Source: Ostreococcus mediterraneus
Lineage: Eukaryota; Chlorophyta; Mamiellophyceae; Mamiellales; Bathycoccaceae
DNA length: 64,000 nt
Reading direction: 5' to 3'
Assembly: GCA_012295225.1 (NCBI GenBank)
Contig: WMKK01000010.1
Coordinates: 606,106 to 670,105, forward strand
How positions within the stretch are numbered: the first letter of the stretch is position 1; each line of letters starts with the position of its first letter. Of this stretch, positions 37,139 to 45,046 are shown in pieces. Both the position numbers and the translations under genes were made by a program. A model generated the notes under the pieces. That model was not told the origin of the DNA. It saw only the letters and a program-made list of their open reading frames with translations, and did not search any database.

Positions 37139-38158
37139 ATGCGACGACGATCGAAGCAACGACAGCGATCGAGGCAACGCGAGGGCGAGGACGAGGGCGG
37201 TGTGGGCGGTGACGGCGGCGGCGGCGGCGGCGGTGCGGACGACGAGCTGTCGACGGCCAAGGATCAACGACGGGCGACGATGATGTCTTCGACGACGAAT
37301 GGTGCGGGACACGCGCAGTCATTGCAGCAGCAGCAGCGACGGATGAGTCATGATTTAGCCAGCACGAGGAATGCGCCGCGCGCATCGATGGATGGTGCGT
37401 CCACAGCGGGGACGGAGGTGACGAACGGCGTCCGAGCGGATGACGCCGCGCGTCGGCGAGGCGAAGACAAACGAGGGGAGAAACGCCTGACGTACGCACC
37501 ACTCATCGCGTGGGCGATTGTTTTGGCGAGCGCGAGTGTGATGCGTGAGATTGCGACGCGCGCGGCGGCGCTGACATCGTCGAGGTGGGCGCGTGGTGAG
37601 GACGCGTCCGCGCTCAAGCGGCCAGACGCGTTCGCCACGGATTGGTTTGACGACATCTTCGTGTCGTATGGGCCGATATTACCTTTGCTCGCCATGGGTT
37701 CGCGCGCGGTGATGCGAGTACAATCGAGAGACATCGGTGAAGAGCTCGCCAAGGAGGTGCGCGTCTACGTGGTTCTCGCGGCATTTCGTGTTGGAGCGTA
37801 CGCGACGCTCCGAGCGGCGTTTCCTCGCGCATTCATCAGCGACCACGTGTTTTTAGGTGCGAGCGTGTTCACCGCGGCGCACGGTGAATTTTTATCCAGT
37901 GCGGTGGATTTCCTTACCCTCGTTGGGCCACGACGGGGGAATCCATTGCTTCGTACGGGTGTCATGCTCGTCGGCGCGTACGCGCTCGCGCTCATGTGCG
38001 CCACGGCGTCGTTGTGCTTTGTCACCGCTCGTTGGTTCCATGATCCAATCGACACGGCGTTCGCCATGCTATTCGGTTGGTTCACTTTACAATTGCCCAT
38101 GACGAGCGCCATCGTGCGTCCTCGCGCGCACGAGCTCGCCACCGCGTTGGCGCTCTAA
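37139..38158 (+). CDS. Polytopic membrane protein of unknown function
   Basis: A 339-aa protein. The first 115 residues are charged and Gly/Gln-rich, probably cytosolic and disordered. From about residue 122 there are about five hydrophobic segments: APLIAWAIVLASASVM, SYGPILPLLAMG, VYVVLAAFRVGAYATL, MLVGAYALALMCATASLCFV and FAMLFGWFTLQLPM. A short motif SDHVFLGASVFTAAHGEF sits between segments and is the most distinctive part; it recalls the SDH/H residues of phosphatase-like membrane families, but the other motifs of those are missing. I do not assign a function. The start could also be the internal ATG pair near 37280. Confidence 0.7.
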   Translation: MRRRSKQRQRSRQREGEDEGGVGGDGGGGGGGADDELSTAKDQRRATMMSSTTNGAGHAQSLQQQQRRMSHDLASTRNAPRASMDGASTAGTEVTNGVRADDAARRRGEDKRGEKRLTYAPLIAWAIVLASASVMREIATRAAALTSSRWARGEDASALKRPDAFATDWFDDIFVSYGPILPLLAMGSRAVMRVQSRDIGEELAKEVRVYVVLAAFRVGAYATLRAAFPRAFISDHVFLGASVFTAAHGEFLSSAVDFLTLVGPRRGNPLLRTGVMLVGAYALALMCATASLCFVTARWFHDPIDTAFAMLFGWFTLQLPMTSAIVRPRAHELATALAL

Positions 38159-38290
38159 ACGACGAGTCGCCTCTTGAGACAGCTTCTTTCCACCGCGCGA
38201 CGTCGACGTCGCGCTCTACGCTTGTAACATACTCCACCTCACACACGCGACATACACACGCGACATATACACGCGTATTCTTTTATCATA

Positions 38291-38337
38291 CATCCGTCGT
38301 CATCCGTCGTCATCCGTCGTCATCCGTCGTCATCCGT
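38291..38337. repeat. 10-bp tandem repeat catccgtcgt, about 4.6 copies
   Basis: Four full copies and a partial copy of catccgtcgt lie between the membrane-protein gene and the small CPCD protein gene, about 110 bp before the latter's ATG. All copies are identical, suggesting recent expansion. Confidence 0.9.
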
Positions 38338-38447
38338 AGACATGAATCAATGCACCACCTGGCACATTCCACACCCACGCGGTGTCCCACGCCGTGCGCG
38401 CGAGTCACCTTTGAGAGCCGACATTCGTCGACGACGCGCGCTCGCGA

Positions 38448-39018
38448 ATGATGACCACCAACGGGGCGTACGTCGTCAATCAACCTGGCGTAATGCACGT
38501 CATGGCGCCGCCCACGCCCGTGGTGCACTACCAGGGCGCGTCGACGACGACGGTGATGATGCCCAACCAGCTCGTGCCGAACGGCGTCTACGTGCAAGAG
38601 CCGTACGTGGGGCCGATTTCCATGGTGCTCGGGGTGTGCTTGTTAGGGTTTTTGTGCCCGCTGGTGTTCTTCTGTCCGGTGCGTGTTCGCGCGCGTCACG
38701 AGGCGTGCGTCGCGGTCGTCGTCGTCGCGATAAGAGGCGGCGGATCGAAGGCGGATCGAATGCGTGAATAATTCCGACTCGTTCCCGAGGACTATGACGA
38801 CGATGGGTGTGACATTGTGAACGAAACTGACGGTAAAACGTGTTTTGGTGTCCTTTCGCGCATCGTATTTACAGTGCGACACGCGCACGACGTTCGTACC
38901 CGCGGTGGCGCAACAGCCGCAAGTCACGCACGTGTACGCGCAGCCGCAGACGCAACAGATGACTTCGGCGCCCAAGATTGTGCCGGGAACGCCGACAAAC
39001 TATTATCCATCCGTATAA
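38448..39018 (+). CDS. Small single-pass membrane protein with CPCD motif, two exons
   Basis: I join exon 1 (38448-38678, 77 codons) to exon 2 (38875-39018) across a 196-nt intron with GTGCGT donor, CTGAC branch motif and TTTACAG acceptor, phase 0, giving 124 aa. The N terminus is Pro/Val/Gln-rich and Tyr-containing. One hydrophobic segment (ISMVLGVCLLGFLCPLVFF) runs into CPCDTRTTF across the splice junction, and a Gln/Pro/Tyr-rich tail ends in TNYYPSV. The layout (proline-rich tail, one TM, cysteine pair at the membrane edge) resembles the BRI3/LITAF-like or other small Cys-rich TM proteins, but I cannot assign a family. Without splicing the frame would stop in basic non-conserved sequence. 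Confidence 0.65.
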
Positions 39019-39244
39019 ACGACGTATGAGACTTTTGGTGATGGTATGATCGTGCGTTTGCTTTTATTTTTCATTATATTCTAGCGAGAAACACACACGA
39101 GTGCGTCGAGCGCTCCTCTGTAACACAACAGCAGTCAACATTCAATCACGACGACACACGACGACGCACGCACGCACGCGATTTTGTGGTAACGCGACGC
39201 TGACGTGAACACGCGTAGATTCCACGTCGCATCACATCATTTTC

Positions 39245-39664
39245 ATGGCGCCGTCTTCGTTTGAAATAATCCAACGCGGCGATGCGGGTGACAACACCAA
39301 TCGCGACGGAGACAAAGACGGTGGTGAAGATGCGGCGACGATAGCGTTACGCATGCGCCGTGATCCCGAATGGGCGACCAAGGCTGCGGAGTCCTTCGAC
39401 GCCTCGCTCGGTGCGCACGTGCGAGACGTCACGGGGTTGTTGAGTGAATTAAAAGAGTCTCAGAACAAGTTGCACGGGAAGATTATAGACGCGCGCGTCG
39501 CGGCGACGTGGGCGACGACGATTGAAGGTGCGACGATTACGCTCGGAAAGCTTCCGGAGTATGTAAATAAAGCTCGCAGTGCTAGTCGTCGAATGGTTGA
39601 GTTGCGCGATCGCTTAGAAAAGGTGGAACAGCGCGTTGCTAAGTTGCCAGCGAGCGCAAAGTGA
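39245..39664 (+). CDS. Small coiled-coil protein, possibly BLOC-1/BORC-like
   Basis: A 139-aa mostly helical protein. After a charged N terminus, the segment VRDVTGLLSELKESQNKLHGKIIDARV and the C-terminal RSASRRMVELRDRLEKVEQRVAKLP are predicted coiled coils. The size and the C-terminal helix resemble small subunits of the BLOC-1/BORC lysosome-positioning complexes (for example KxDL-type), but the resemblance is weak. The gene is compact, has a clear ATG and GC3-rich codons. I am confident that it is coding but not of its function. Confidence 0.6.
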   Translation: MAPSSFEIIQRGDAGDNTNRDGDKDGGEDAATIALRMRRDPEWATKAAESFDASLGAHVRDVTGLLSELKESQNKLHGKIIDARVAATWATTIEGATITLGKLPEYVNKARSASRRMVELRDRLEKVEQRVAKLPASAK

Positions 39665-39793
39665 GCGGGCGACGTCTTCGCGTTTCCGAGGGTGGCGTGG
39701 GACACCGCGTGCGACGGGATGGTGAAGCACACGTCGCGGCACACCGTGGCGGGAAATTAGTGGTAATTTCAGTGGTAAGTTGGTGGTAAGATC

Positions 39794-41107
39794 ATGACAT
39801 ATGGCATACGATGCGCTCGCAGAACAACGCTTTTGGTTGTCATGATGTCGAATATGGCGTTTGGCGCGAAAGCGCAGCGGGATACATTCGTACCGGAATG
39901 CTCGGGTGAAAGCTTAGCTCCCATCGAGAGGTTATGCGACTCGAACTCGAACGATTTCAATCGCGATGCGTGTTGTGCGCTGCTCAATGAGCTGAACGCG
40001 CTCGAGTGCTTTTGCAACAAGAACATCGGCGAGGTGGCGTTCGAAGTGAGACAAAGAGTGATTCCGGTGACTATTTCTGCGGCTGACCGTCTTTGCGGCA
40101 TCGCCATTAAGATTGGCAACGAATGCACGCCGATCCCGAGGTTCACGATCGAAACAGTGCCGTCACCACCGCTATCGCTGTCATCGCCGCCACCGCCGTT
40201 AACGACGCCGTCAGCGCCGCGATCGAGTCCTCCACCGACTGCGATTCGTTCGCCGGCGTACATGTCGGCGCCAGTCAAAAGCACGTGCGACGTTGATGGT
40301 TTGATATCACTCATCCAAGCCGGGTGTTCAGCCATGGGTGATGAGAGTTCCGTGCTTAGCTCGCGGATCGCGCCGCAGTGCTGCGATGCGCTCGACAAGC
40401 TCAACGAGCGGTTGTGCTTTTGCGAAAAGGACCTTCGGGTTCGAGAGATTTTAAATGAGTTCCCCGCGAATTGGCATAAGATGTTTAGCGATGCCCCAAA
40501 GGTATGTAGCGGCCTCGTCATACGCGGCGGTTGGCAGTGTTCGCCGTACATCGCTCGTTCGCCGCCACCGCCGCCACCGCCGCCACCGTCCGTGTCGCAA
40601 CCGACGGGTGGCGTATACGTCAGACGCCCGTCGGAACTGGATATTCAGCGAGCCAAAGAGCGAGTGTGTACCGTGAGCGCGTTCGCGAGTATTCTCGATG
40701 CTGGATGTGCGAGTTTGCCGTATTTAGATCCGAGCACGAGTAAAGCCCAACGGTGCTGCGAACTCGTCGGTTTGATGAATTCGGCGTTATGTTTCTGCTC
40801 GTCCATTCTCACGCCGCTCATCGACTCATCGAGAGCCGCTATAAACCCGATGTTCGCCGCCACCGCGCAAGTGTGCGACTTCCCTACATTTGCATACGAT
40901 GGTTGTGTATTCGTAGACGAACCCTTACCCACGATGCCTCCACCTCCATCGCCACCGCCGACCCCAACGCCGACGTCGACGCCGACGCCTTCGTCGTGGT
41001 CGTGGTGGCCGTTCGGCGCGCGACAGCAACATCCCGCGCCCGCGCCCGCGCAAACGCCGCTGTGGCCGAGGCGCCCCGAGCTCCCCCCAGCCCTCATCGA
41101 TGGCTGA
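39794..41107 (+). CDS. Secreted proline-rich protein with three eight-cysteine (LTP-like) domains
   Basis: A 437-aa protein with an N-terminal hydrophobic signal (TTLLVVMMSNMAFGAKA). Three units share the cysteine pattern C-C-CC-CxC-C-C: residues C36, C48, C60C61, C72, C74, C101, C111; C165, C178, C196C197, C208, C210, C238, C249; and C292, C305, C321C322, C333, C335, C361, C371. The gap between CC and CxC is ten residues in all three, and each CxC is CFC. This is the eight-cysteine motif of plant lipid-transfer/2S-albumin-like proteins. Units are linked by Pro/Ser-rich hydroxyproline-type spacers, and a Pro-rich tail follows. It is probably extracellular or scale/cell-surface associated; ligand binding is inferred. 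Confidence 0.75.
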   Translation: MTYGIRCARRTTLLVVMMSNMAFGAKAQRDTFVPECSGESLAPIERLCDSNSNDFNRDACCALLNELNALECFCNKNIGEVAFEVRQRVIPVTISAADRLCGIAIKIGNECTPIPRFTIETVPSPPLSLSSPPPPLTTPSAPRSSPPPTAIRSPAYMSAPVKSTCDVDGLISLIQAGCSAMGDESSVLSSRIAPQCCDALDKLNERLCFCEKDLRVREILNEFPANWHKMFSDAPKVCSGLVIRGGWQCSPYIARSPPPPPPPPPSVSQPTGGVYVRRPSELDIQRAKERVCTVSAFASILDAGCASLPYLDPSTSKAQRCCELVGLMNSALCFCSSILTPLIDSSRAAINPMFAATAQVCDFPTFAYDGCVFVDEPLPTMPPPPSPPPTPTPTSTPTPSSWSWWPFGARQQHPAPAPAQTPLWPRRPELPPALIDG

Positions 41108-41285
41108 TTCTTATGCGCTTGTAATGCATTGTACGATACACATGACATAAAACATCATAACATCATATATACATGAACGTCCGATGTGAGTGAAAATATC
41201 TAACCGTCTGTAACCGTCCCTTCCTCACAGCGCAACGCACACCGACACGCGCGAGGCGAGAGACGACAGGACGAGGTGCGGGTAG

Positions 41286-42647
41286 ATGTCCATACGTGCC
41301 GCGCGCGCACACGCGTGTCCGCGCGCCACCATCGCGCGGCGCGCGCGGCCGACGTCGCGAGGATTACGCATCACCGTCAGCAGCAACCGCGGCGAGAGAA
41401 GTGGCACGACGACGACGACGACGACGACGTCCAAGTACGCCAAGGTTATCGGAGGGCGAATCACGGCTCCGGACGTGGGTGAACGCACGTGCGCGGTGCC
41501 GTACTGGAACGACGAGCGCGAGAAAAGCGTCTTTGTTGGTGATTACGCTCGACGCGCCATCAAGGCAAGCGGCGCTGAGGATTTTGTGGCGTTGCCATGC
41601 GTGGAAACGTCGGTTGCGTTACGGGCGTTGAGAGAAGAAATCGACTCTGGGTGGGCCACGCATGAAGTGTTAGGCTGCGGACACAGCTCGCAATGGCCGG
41701 AGATATTCAAAGCCGCCGAAGCGTTGATTCGCGACGAATTTCCAAGTTTTGGCGAACGGTGCGAAATCTTGCCCGGTACGAATTGGCTTGAAGACGAAAC
41801 GCAGGCGATTGATTGGGTGATTCGACGACCAGAGAAGCATATCATTGCGAGCAAGATTCACTTTGCCACACGATTACATCGTGATCCCGATAGTTGGACG
41901 AATCCCGCGACGACGCAGCGCCCGCGAGACAACTGGCCCGAACTTTCAATGCCAGAAAGAAATCGCTATCAATACCGATTCATCAACGTCTGGCTCGCCA
42001 CGAGTGCGCTTGATCCTACTGGCAACGCGTGGCAAAGTCCGTTGGTGGTGATGTTGCCGCGTGAAGGTGGCAGAAAGGAATGGATATTTGAAAAGCGCAA
42101 GTTGAGTATGACATCAGAAGGAGCCAAGGATGAAAACGTATTGTCGGATAAGTTCAATCCGTTCGATCCCACAACGTGGGTACGCAGCGGCAATCGTCTT
42201 ACGCGTGGCGCGTACACGAGCAAGAAGAGCATGGATGAAGCATCCGCGGCGGCTGAAGAGGAGCTACGAGGCGAAGACGGCATGACGGATGCTGAGCGCG
42301 CGTTTGAGTTTCCCGAAGTCGTGCACGAAGACGAGCAGCAATTCGTCACCAATGGTGCGTTACTATTTGACTCTTTTGATTGCTGGCACGGCGCCGCGAA
42401 GTGGGTAGAGGATAAAACATTCAAGAAGAAGCTCACCGATCTCGACTCTAAAGGTCGACAACCATTTCATCAAGCGCGGTGTTCGATTGAGATGCGATTT
42501 CGCGTGAAAATCGACATGGAAGACGCGACGACGCGAGTGAAATGGGGACCATTCACATCCGCCGTGCGCGATGGCAAGTTTCTCACGTCGCCGTTGCGCG
42601 ATTCCGAGGCAGTGTATGATTTAGACGCCGGTCGTATTGTCACATAG
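41286..42647 (+). CDS. Possible CmcJ/AsaB-like 2OG oxygenase-fold protein, organelle-targeted
   Basis: A 453-aa protein. The first 50 residues (MSIRAARAHACPRATIARRARP...) lack acids and look like a transit peptide, followed by a poly-Thr run. The core contains HFATRLHRDP, YQYRFINVWLATSALDPTG, WQSPLVVMLP, LFDSFDCWHGAAK and a closing ARCSIEMRFRVKI. The combination of FINVW, an Asp/His pair before the C-terminal strand, and RxSIEMR is reminiscent of the CmcJ/NvfI group of Fe/2-oxoglutarate-like enzymes, but with a charged insertion of about 90 residues. I give this assignment low weight; the protein may be an unnamed conserved family. Confidence 0.6.
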   Translation: MSIRAARAHACPRATIARRARPTSRGLRITVSSNRGERSGTTTTTTTTSKYAKVIGGRITAPDVGERTCAVPYWNDEREKSVFVGDYARRAIKASGAEDFVALPCVETSVALRALREEIDSGWATHEVLGCGHSSQWPEIFKAAEALIRDEFPSFGERCEILPGTNWLEDETQAIDWVIRRPEKHIIASKIHFATRLHRDPDSWTNPATTQRPRDNWPELSMPERNRYQYRFINVWLATSALDPTGNAWQSPLVVMLPREGGRKEWIFEKRKLSMTSEGAKDENVLSDKFNPFDPTTWVRSGNRLTRGAYTSKKSMDEASAAAEEELRGEDGMTDAERAFEFPEVVHEDEQQFVTNGALLFDSFDCWHGAAKWVEDKTFKKKLTDLDSKGRQPFHQARCSIEMRFRVKIDMEDATTRVKWGPFTSAVRDGKFLTSPLRDSEAVYDLDAGRIVT

Positions 42648-42732
42648 AAGAAAATCAATTGTAATAAATATTTCGCCGCTCGCCGCATTCTACTACGCGT
42701 CTCTACATTGTTATCTCGCTACTCGCCGCTCA

Positions 42733-43566
42733 TCACTCCAGGCGACGTTCGATGCTCATCGTGAACAATAACGCGTCACCAGGTCGGATAAATTGCCCCG
42801 ACCCTCGGCCACCGTACGCGAGCTCGCTCGGTAAGAAGAGTTCCCACTCGTCGCCTTCGCGCATCATCCGCATCGCCTCTTGCCAACCAGAGATGACTTG
42901 CTTGGGCGCAAACGTCAGCGGCTTGCCGCGCTTGTAACTCGAATCAAACTCTTTACCAGAAATCAACGTCCCAGAATAATGACACTCGCACGGAGTGTTA
43001 GGACCGATCCCACCAGGCCCCGTGCCCGTCTTTTTCACGCGATATTGCAACCCGCTCGGCGTCGTCGTCACCCCCTCCTTTAACGAGTTCGCCTCCAACC
43101 ACGCCCGGTCGCCCGGATTCGTGGCGTTCACGGATGACATGAATCGCTTAAACGTCAACTGTATGCTATCCCCTGGGGCGTTCACGAGCGCATCCAGGAT
43201 GTCATCAAACGCGTACCCTCGCGTATCCGCGCCGTTTACGCTCGTCAACACGTCGCGCGCTTCAATGCCAGACTTTTCCTTGGCCGCGTTCCCGTCGCCA
43301 CGAACGCTCGCCACGAACGCCCCGACGTCCGCGGTGCCACTTTCCAAGGTCAACCCTAACGGTTTCGTCACCTCACACGTGAGCGTCATGTAATTCGTCC
43401 CCGGTACTTCCTCCAACGTCGACGCCGACGCCGATATCGTCCTCGTCCTCGTCGCCCGGCGTTGCCCGTGTCCCGGAATGTGTCGTCGTCCCGCGTGACC
43501 ACGCGTCGTCTTGGTCGTCTTGGTCGTCGTCGCCCGCATCGTCGTCGTCGCATCCGTCGTCATCAT
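42733..43566 (-). CDS. Plastid FKBP-type peptidyl-prolyl isomerase with N-terminal PDZ-like domain
   Basis: A 277-aa immunophilin. From the ATG at 43566, the first 55 residues are Thr/Arg-rich with no acids, consistent with a chloroplast transit peptide. A PDZ-like domain follows at about 60-145 (VTKPLGLTLESG, KSGIEARDVLTSVNGADTRGY, LVNAPGDSIQLTF). The C-terminal FKBP domain (about 170-277) contains YHYSGTL-type CECHYSGTLISGKEFDSSYKRGKPLTF, VISGWQEAMRMMREGDEW and LAYGGRGSGQFIRPGDALLF. Plant plastid FKBPs are known, but PDZ plus FKBP is a less common pairing. The frame continues to 44037 through Arg/Thr-rich promoter sequence with TA repeats, which I exclude. Confidence 0.85.
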   Translation of the reverse strand: MMTTDATTTMRATTTKTTKTTRGHAGRRHIPGHGQRRATRTRTISASASTLEEVPGTNYMTLTCEVTKPLGLTLESGTADVGAFVASVRGDGNAAKEKSGIEARDVLTSVNGADTRGYAFDDILDALVNAPGDSIQLTFKRFMSSVNATNPGDRAWLEANSLKEGVTTTPSGLQYRVKKTGTGPGGIGPNTPCECHYSGTLISGKEFDSSYKRGKPLTFAPKQVISGWQEAMRMMREGDEWELFLPSELAYGGRGSGQFIRPGDALLFTMSIERRLE

Positions 43567-44052
43567 CGTCCTCGTCGTCCTCCTCGTCGTCGTCGTGCGC
43601 CAGTGACTGCCGACACCGCGCACCACCGCGCGCGCGCGCTCGACATCGCGGATGGATGCAGATCGACGTCCACGGACGCGGATATGGATGCGTGTGCGTG
43701 TGCGTGTGCGATATACATATATATATATATAGCTCACGATGATCGACGTCTTGGGACGTGGTATATGCAACCACAGATGTCGTCGCATACGTATTGGCAT
43801 ACATATATACATAGCGCGTGACGTCGCGCGAGTACGACGCACATCCATCCGCGTGCGACCGATCGACGACGACGACGACGCGATTCGACGCCGACCTGCC
43901 GACGACGACGCGACGACGCGCGCGCGGTCAACGACCGACGACGACGACCGACCGCGACGACGACCGCGACGACGACGACGGAGGACGACGATGCGGTCAC
44001 ACGCAGACGCGTCGCGTGTCACGCGTCGACGCCGCATCGCGCATCGCGCATC
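43567..44052. other. Divergent promoter region with TA and TGTGCG repeats
   Basis: This 486-bp region between the FKBP and WrbA starts contains a TGTGCG run at about 43690-43707 followed by alternating TA at 43710-43732, and CGA-rich simple sequence toward WrbA. It probably holds both promoters. No gene is supported. Confidence 0.55.
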
Positions 44053-44724
44053 ATGGTGTTCACCGTGAGCGTCGTCTTCTTCTCGCGGTCGGCGCGTTTG
44101 GTGACCGCGGCGAACGTCATCGCCGAGGGCGCGCGCGCGGTGGAGGGGTGCGAGTGCGGTGTGTTTCGCGTGCGAGACGTCATACGAGACGAAGAAGACG
44201 CGCGAACGTACGATCGAGGGATATTAGACTGTCCAGTGGTGACGTTGGATGACATCGCGCGGAGCGATGCGATTATTTTCGGCGCACCCACGAGGTATGG
44301 ACGACTGGCGCCCGAATTGTCGGCGTTTTTTGACAAGCTGTCGACGTTTCACGAGGAGGGATGCGCGCTGAAAGGGAAGATTGGCAGCGCGTTCACCGAA
44401 GTTGGTGGTCCAGGGCAAGGATATGGAGGTCATGAAGCGGCGTTGGTGACCATACACGCGTTATTTTTGCAACACGGCATGGTCACCGTGGGCGTGCCGC
44501 CGCTCCCGACGCTCGAGGCGACGCCAAACGCGAGCGTGTTCGGCACGGCGCTGCGGTCGACGGTGAAATCTCGAGCGGCGGGCGCGGCGTTGGACTTGGA
44601 GTCGAATTCACTCACTTCACGCGTGCGAGAGCTCAACGAGGCGGAAGTGAAGATTGCGTACGCGCAAGGCGAGTGGGTGAGCCTCATCGCCAAGCAACTC
44701 CACGACGACGGCTCGGTTGCGTAG
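44053..44724 (+). CDS. WrbA-type NAD(P)H:quinone oxidoreductase (flavodoxin fold)
   Basis: A 223-aa FMN-binding flavodoxin-like enzyme reducing quinones by two electrons. The start VSVVFFSRSARLVTAANVIAEGA is the phosphate-binding loop of FMN. The WrbA signature follows: ADAIIFGAPTRYG-like SDAIIFGAPTRYGRLAPELSAFFD and GKIGSAFTEVGGPGQGYGGHEAALVTIHALFLQHGM. The family motif of a glycine-rich GQGGGxE loop is present as GQGYGGHE. No transit peptide is evident. The C terminus (AEVKIAYAQGEWVSLIAKQL) matches the family's final helix. It likely protects against quinone stress. Confidence 0.88.
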   Translation: MVFTVSVVFFSRSARLVTAANVIAEGARAVEGCECGVFRVRDVIRDEEDARTYDRGILDCPVVTLDDIARSDAIIFGAPTRYGRLAPELSAFFDKLSTFHEEGCALKGKIGSAFTEVGGPGQGYGGHEAALVTIHALFLQHGMVTVGVPPLPTLEATPNASVFGTALRSTVKSRAAGAALDLESNSLTSRVRELNEAEVKIAYAQGEWVSLIAKQLHDDGSVA

Positions 44725-45046
44725 CGCATTCACCACTTGTTTTGTGCCGCGCCGTTCACGCTGACGCATTGGCATTCATTCTTCTAGCCGTCATTTTGTA
44801 CATGTAATTCACGCCGCACAATCTATCGTAAGAAACGTTGATGTCGTTCGCCATGTCGCGCGCGCGCGCTAAAAATCGTCAAAGTCGTTGAAAAACTGGT
44901 TTCGCTTTATTAAAATAAAAACACATGGATTTTTCGTTTATCAAGGCTAAAAACTGAAGCTGCCGCGCGACCACGAGCGCGCTTCATTCATCGTATACGC
45001 ACAACGCCAAAGTCGACGACAAAAACACTCAGCGACTGTTGGTTGT
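44725..45046. other. Intergenic region between convergent WrbA and Lhca genes
   Basis: This 322-bp region is more AT-rich than the coding DNA (for example attaaaataaaaacac near 44910) and contains no frame of note. It should carry the 3'-UTRs and polyadenylation signals of both genes. Confidence 0.5.

Noticed and set aside
43567-44037. N-terminal extension of the FKBP through the divergent promoter
   Set aside because: It is Arg/Thr-rich and includes translated TA repeats (YIYIYVY); the Thr/Arg transit peptide from 43566 is sufficient.
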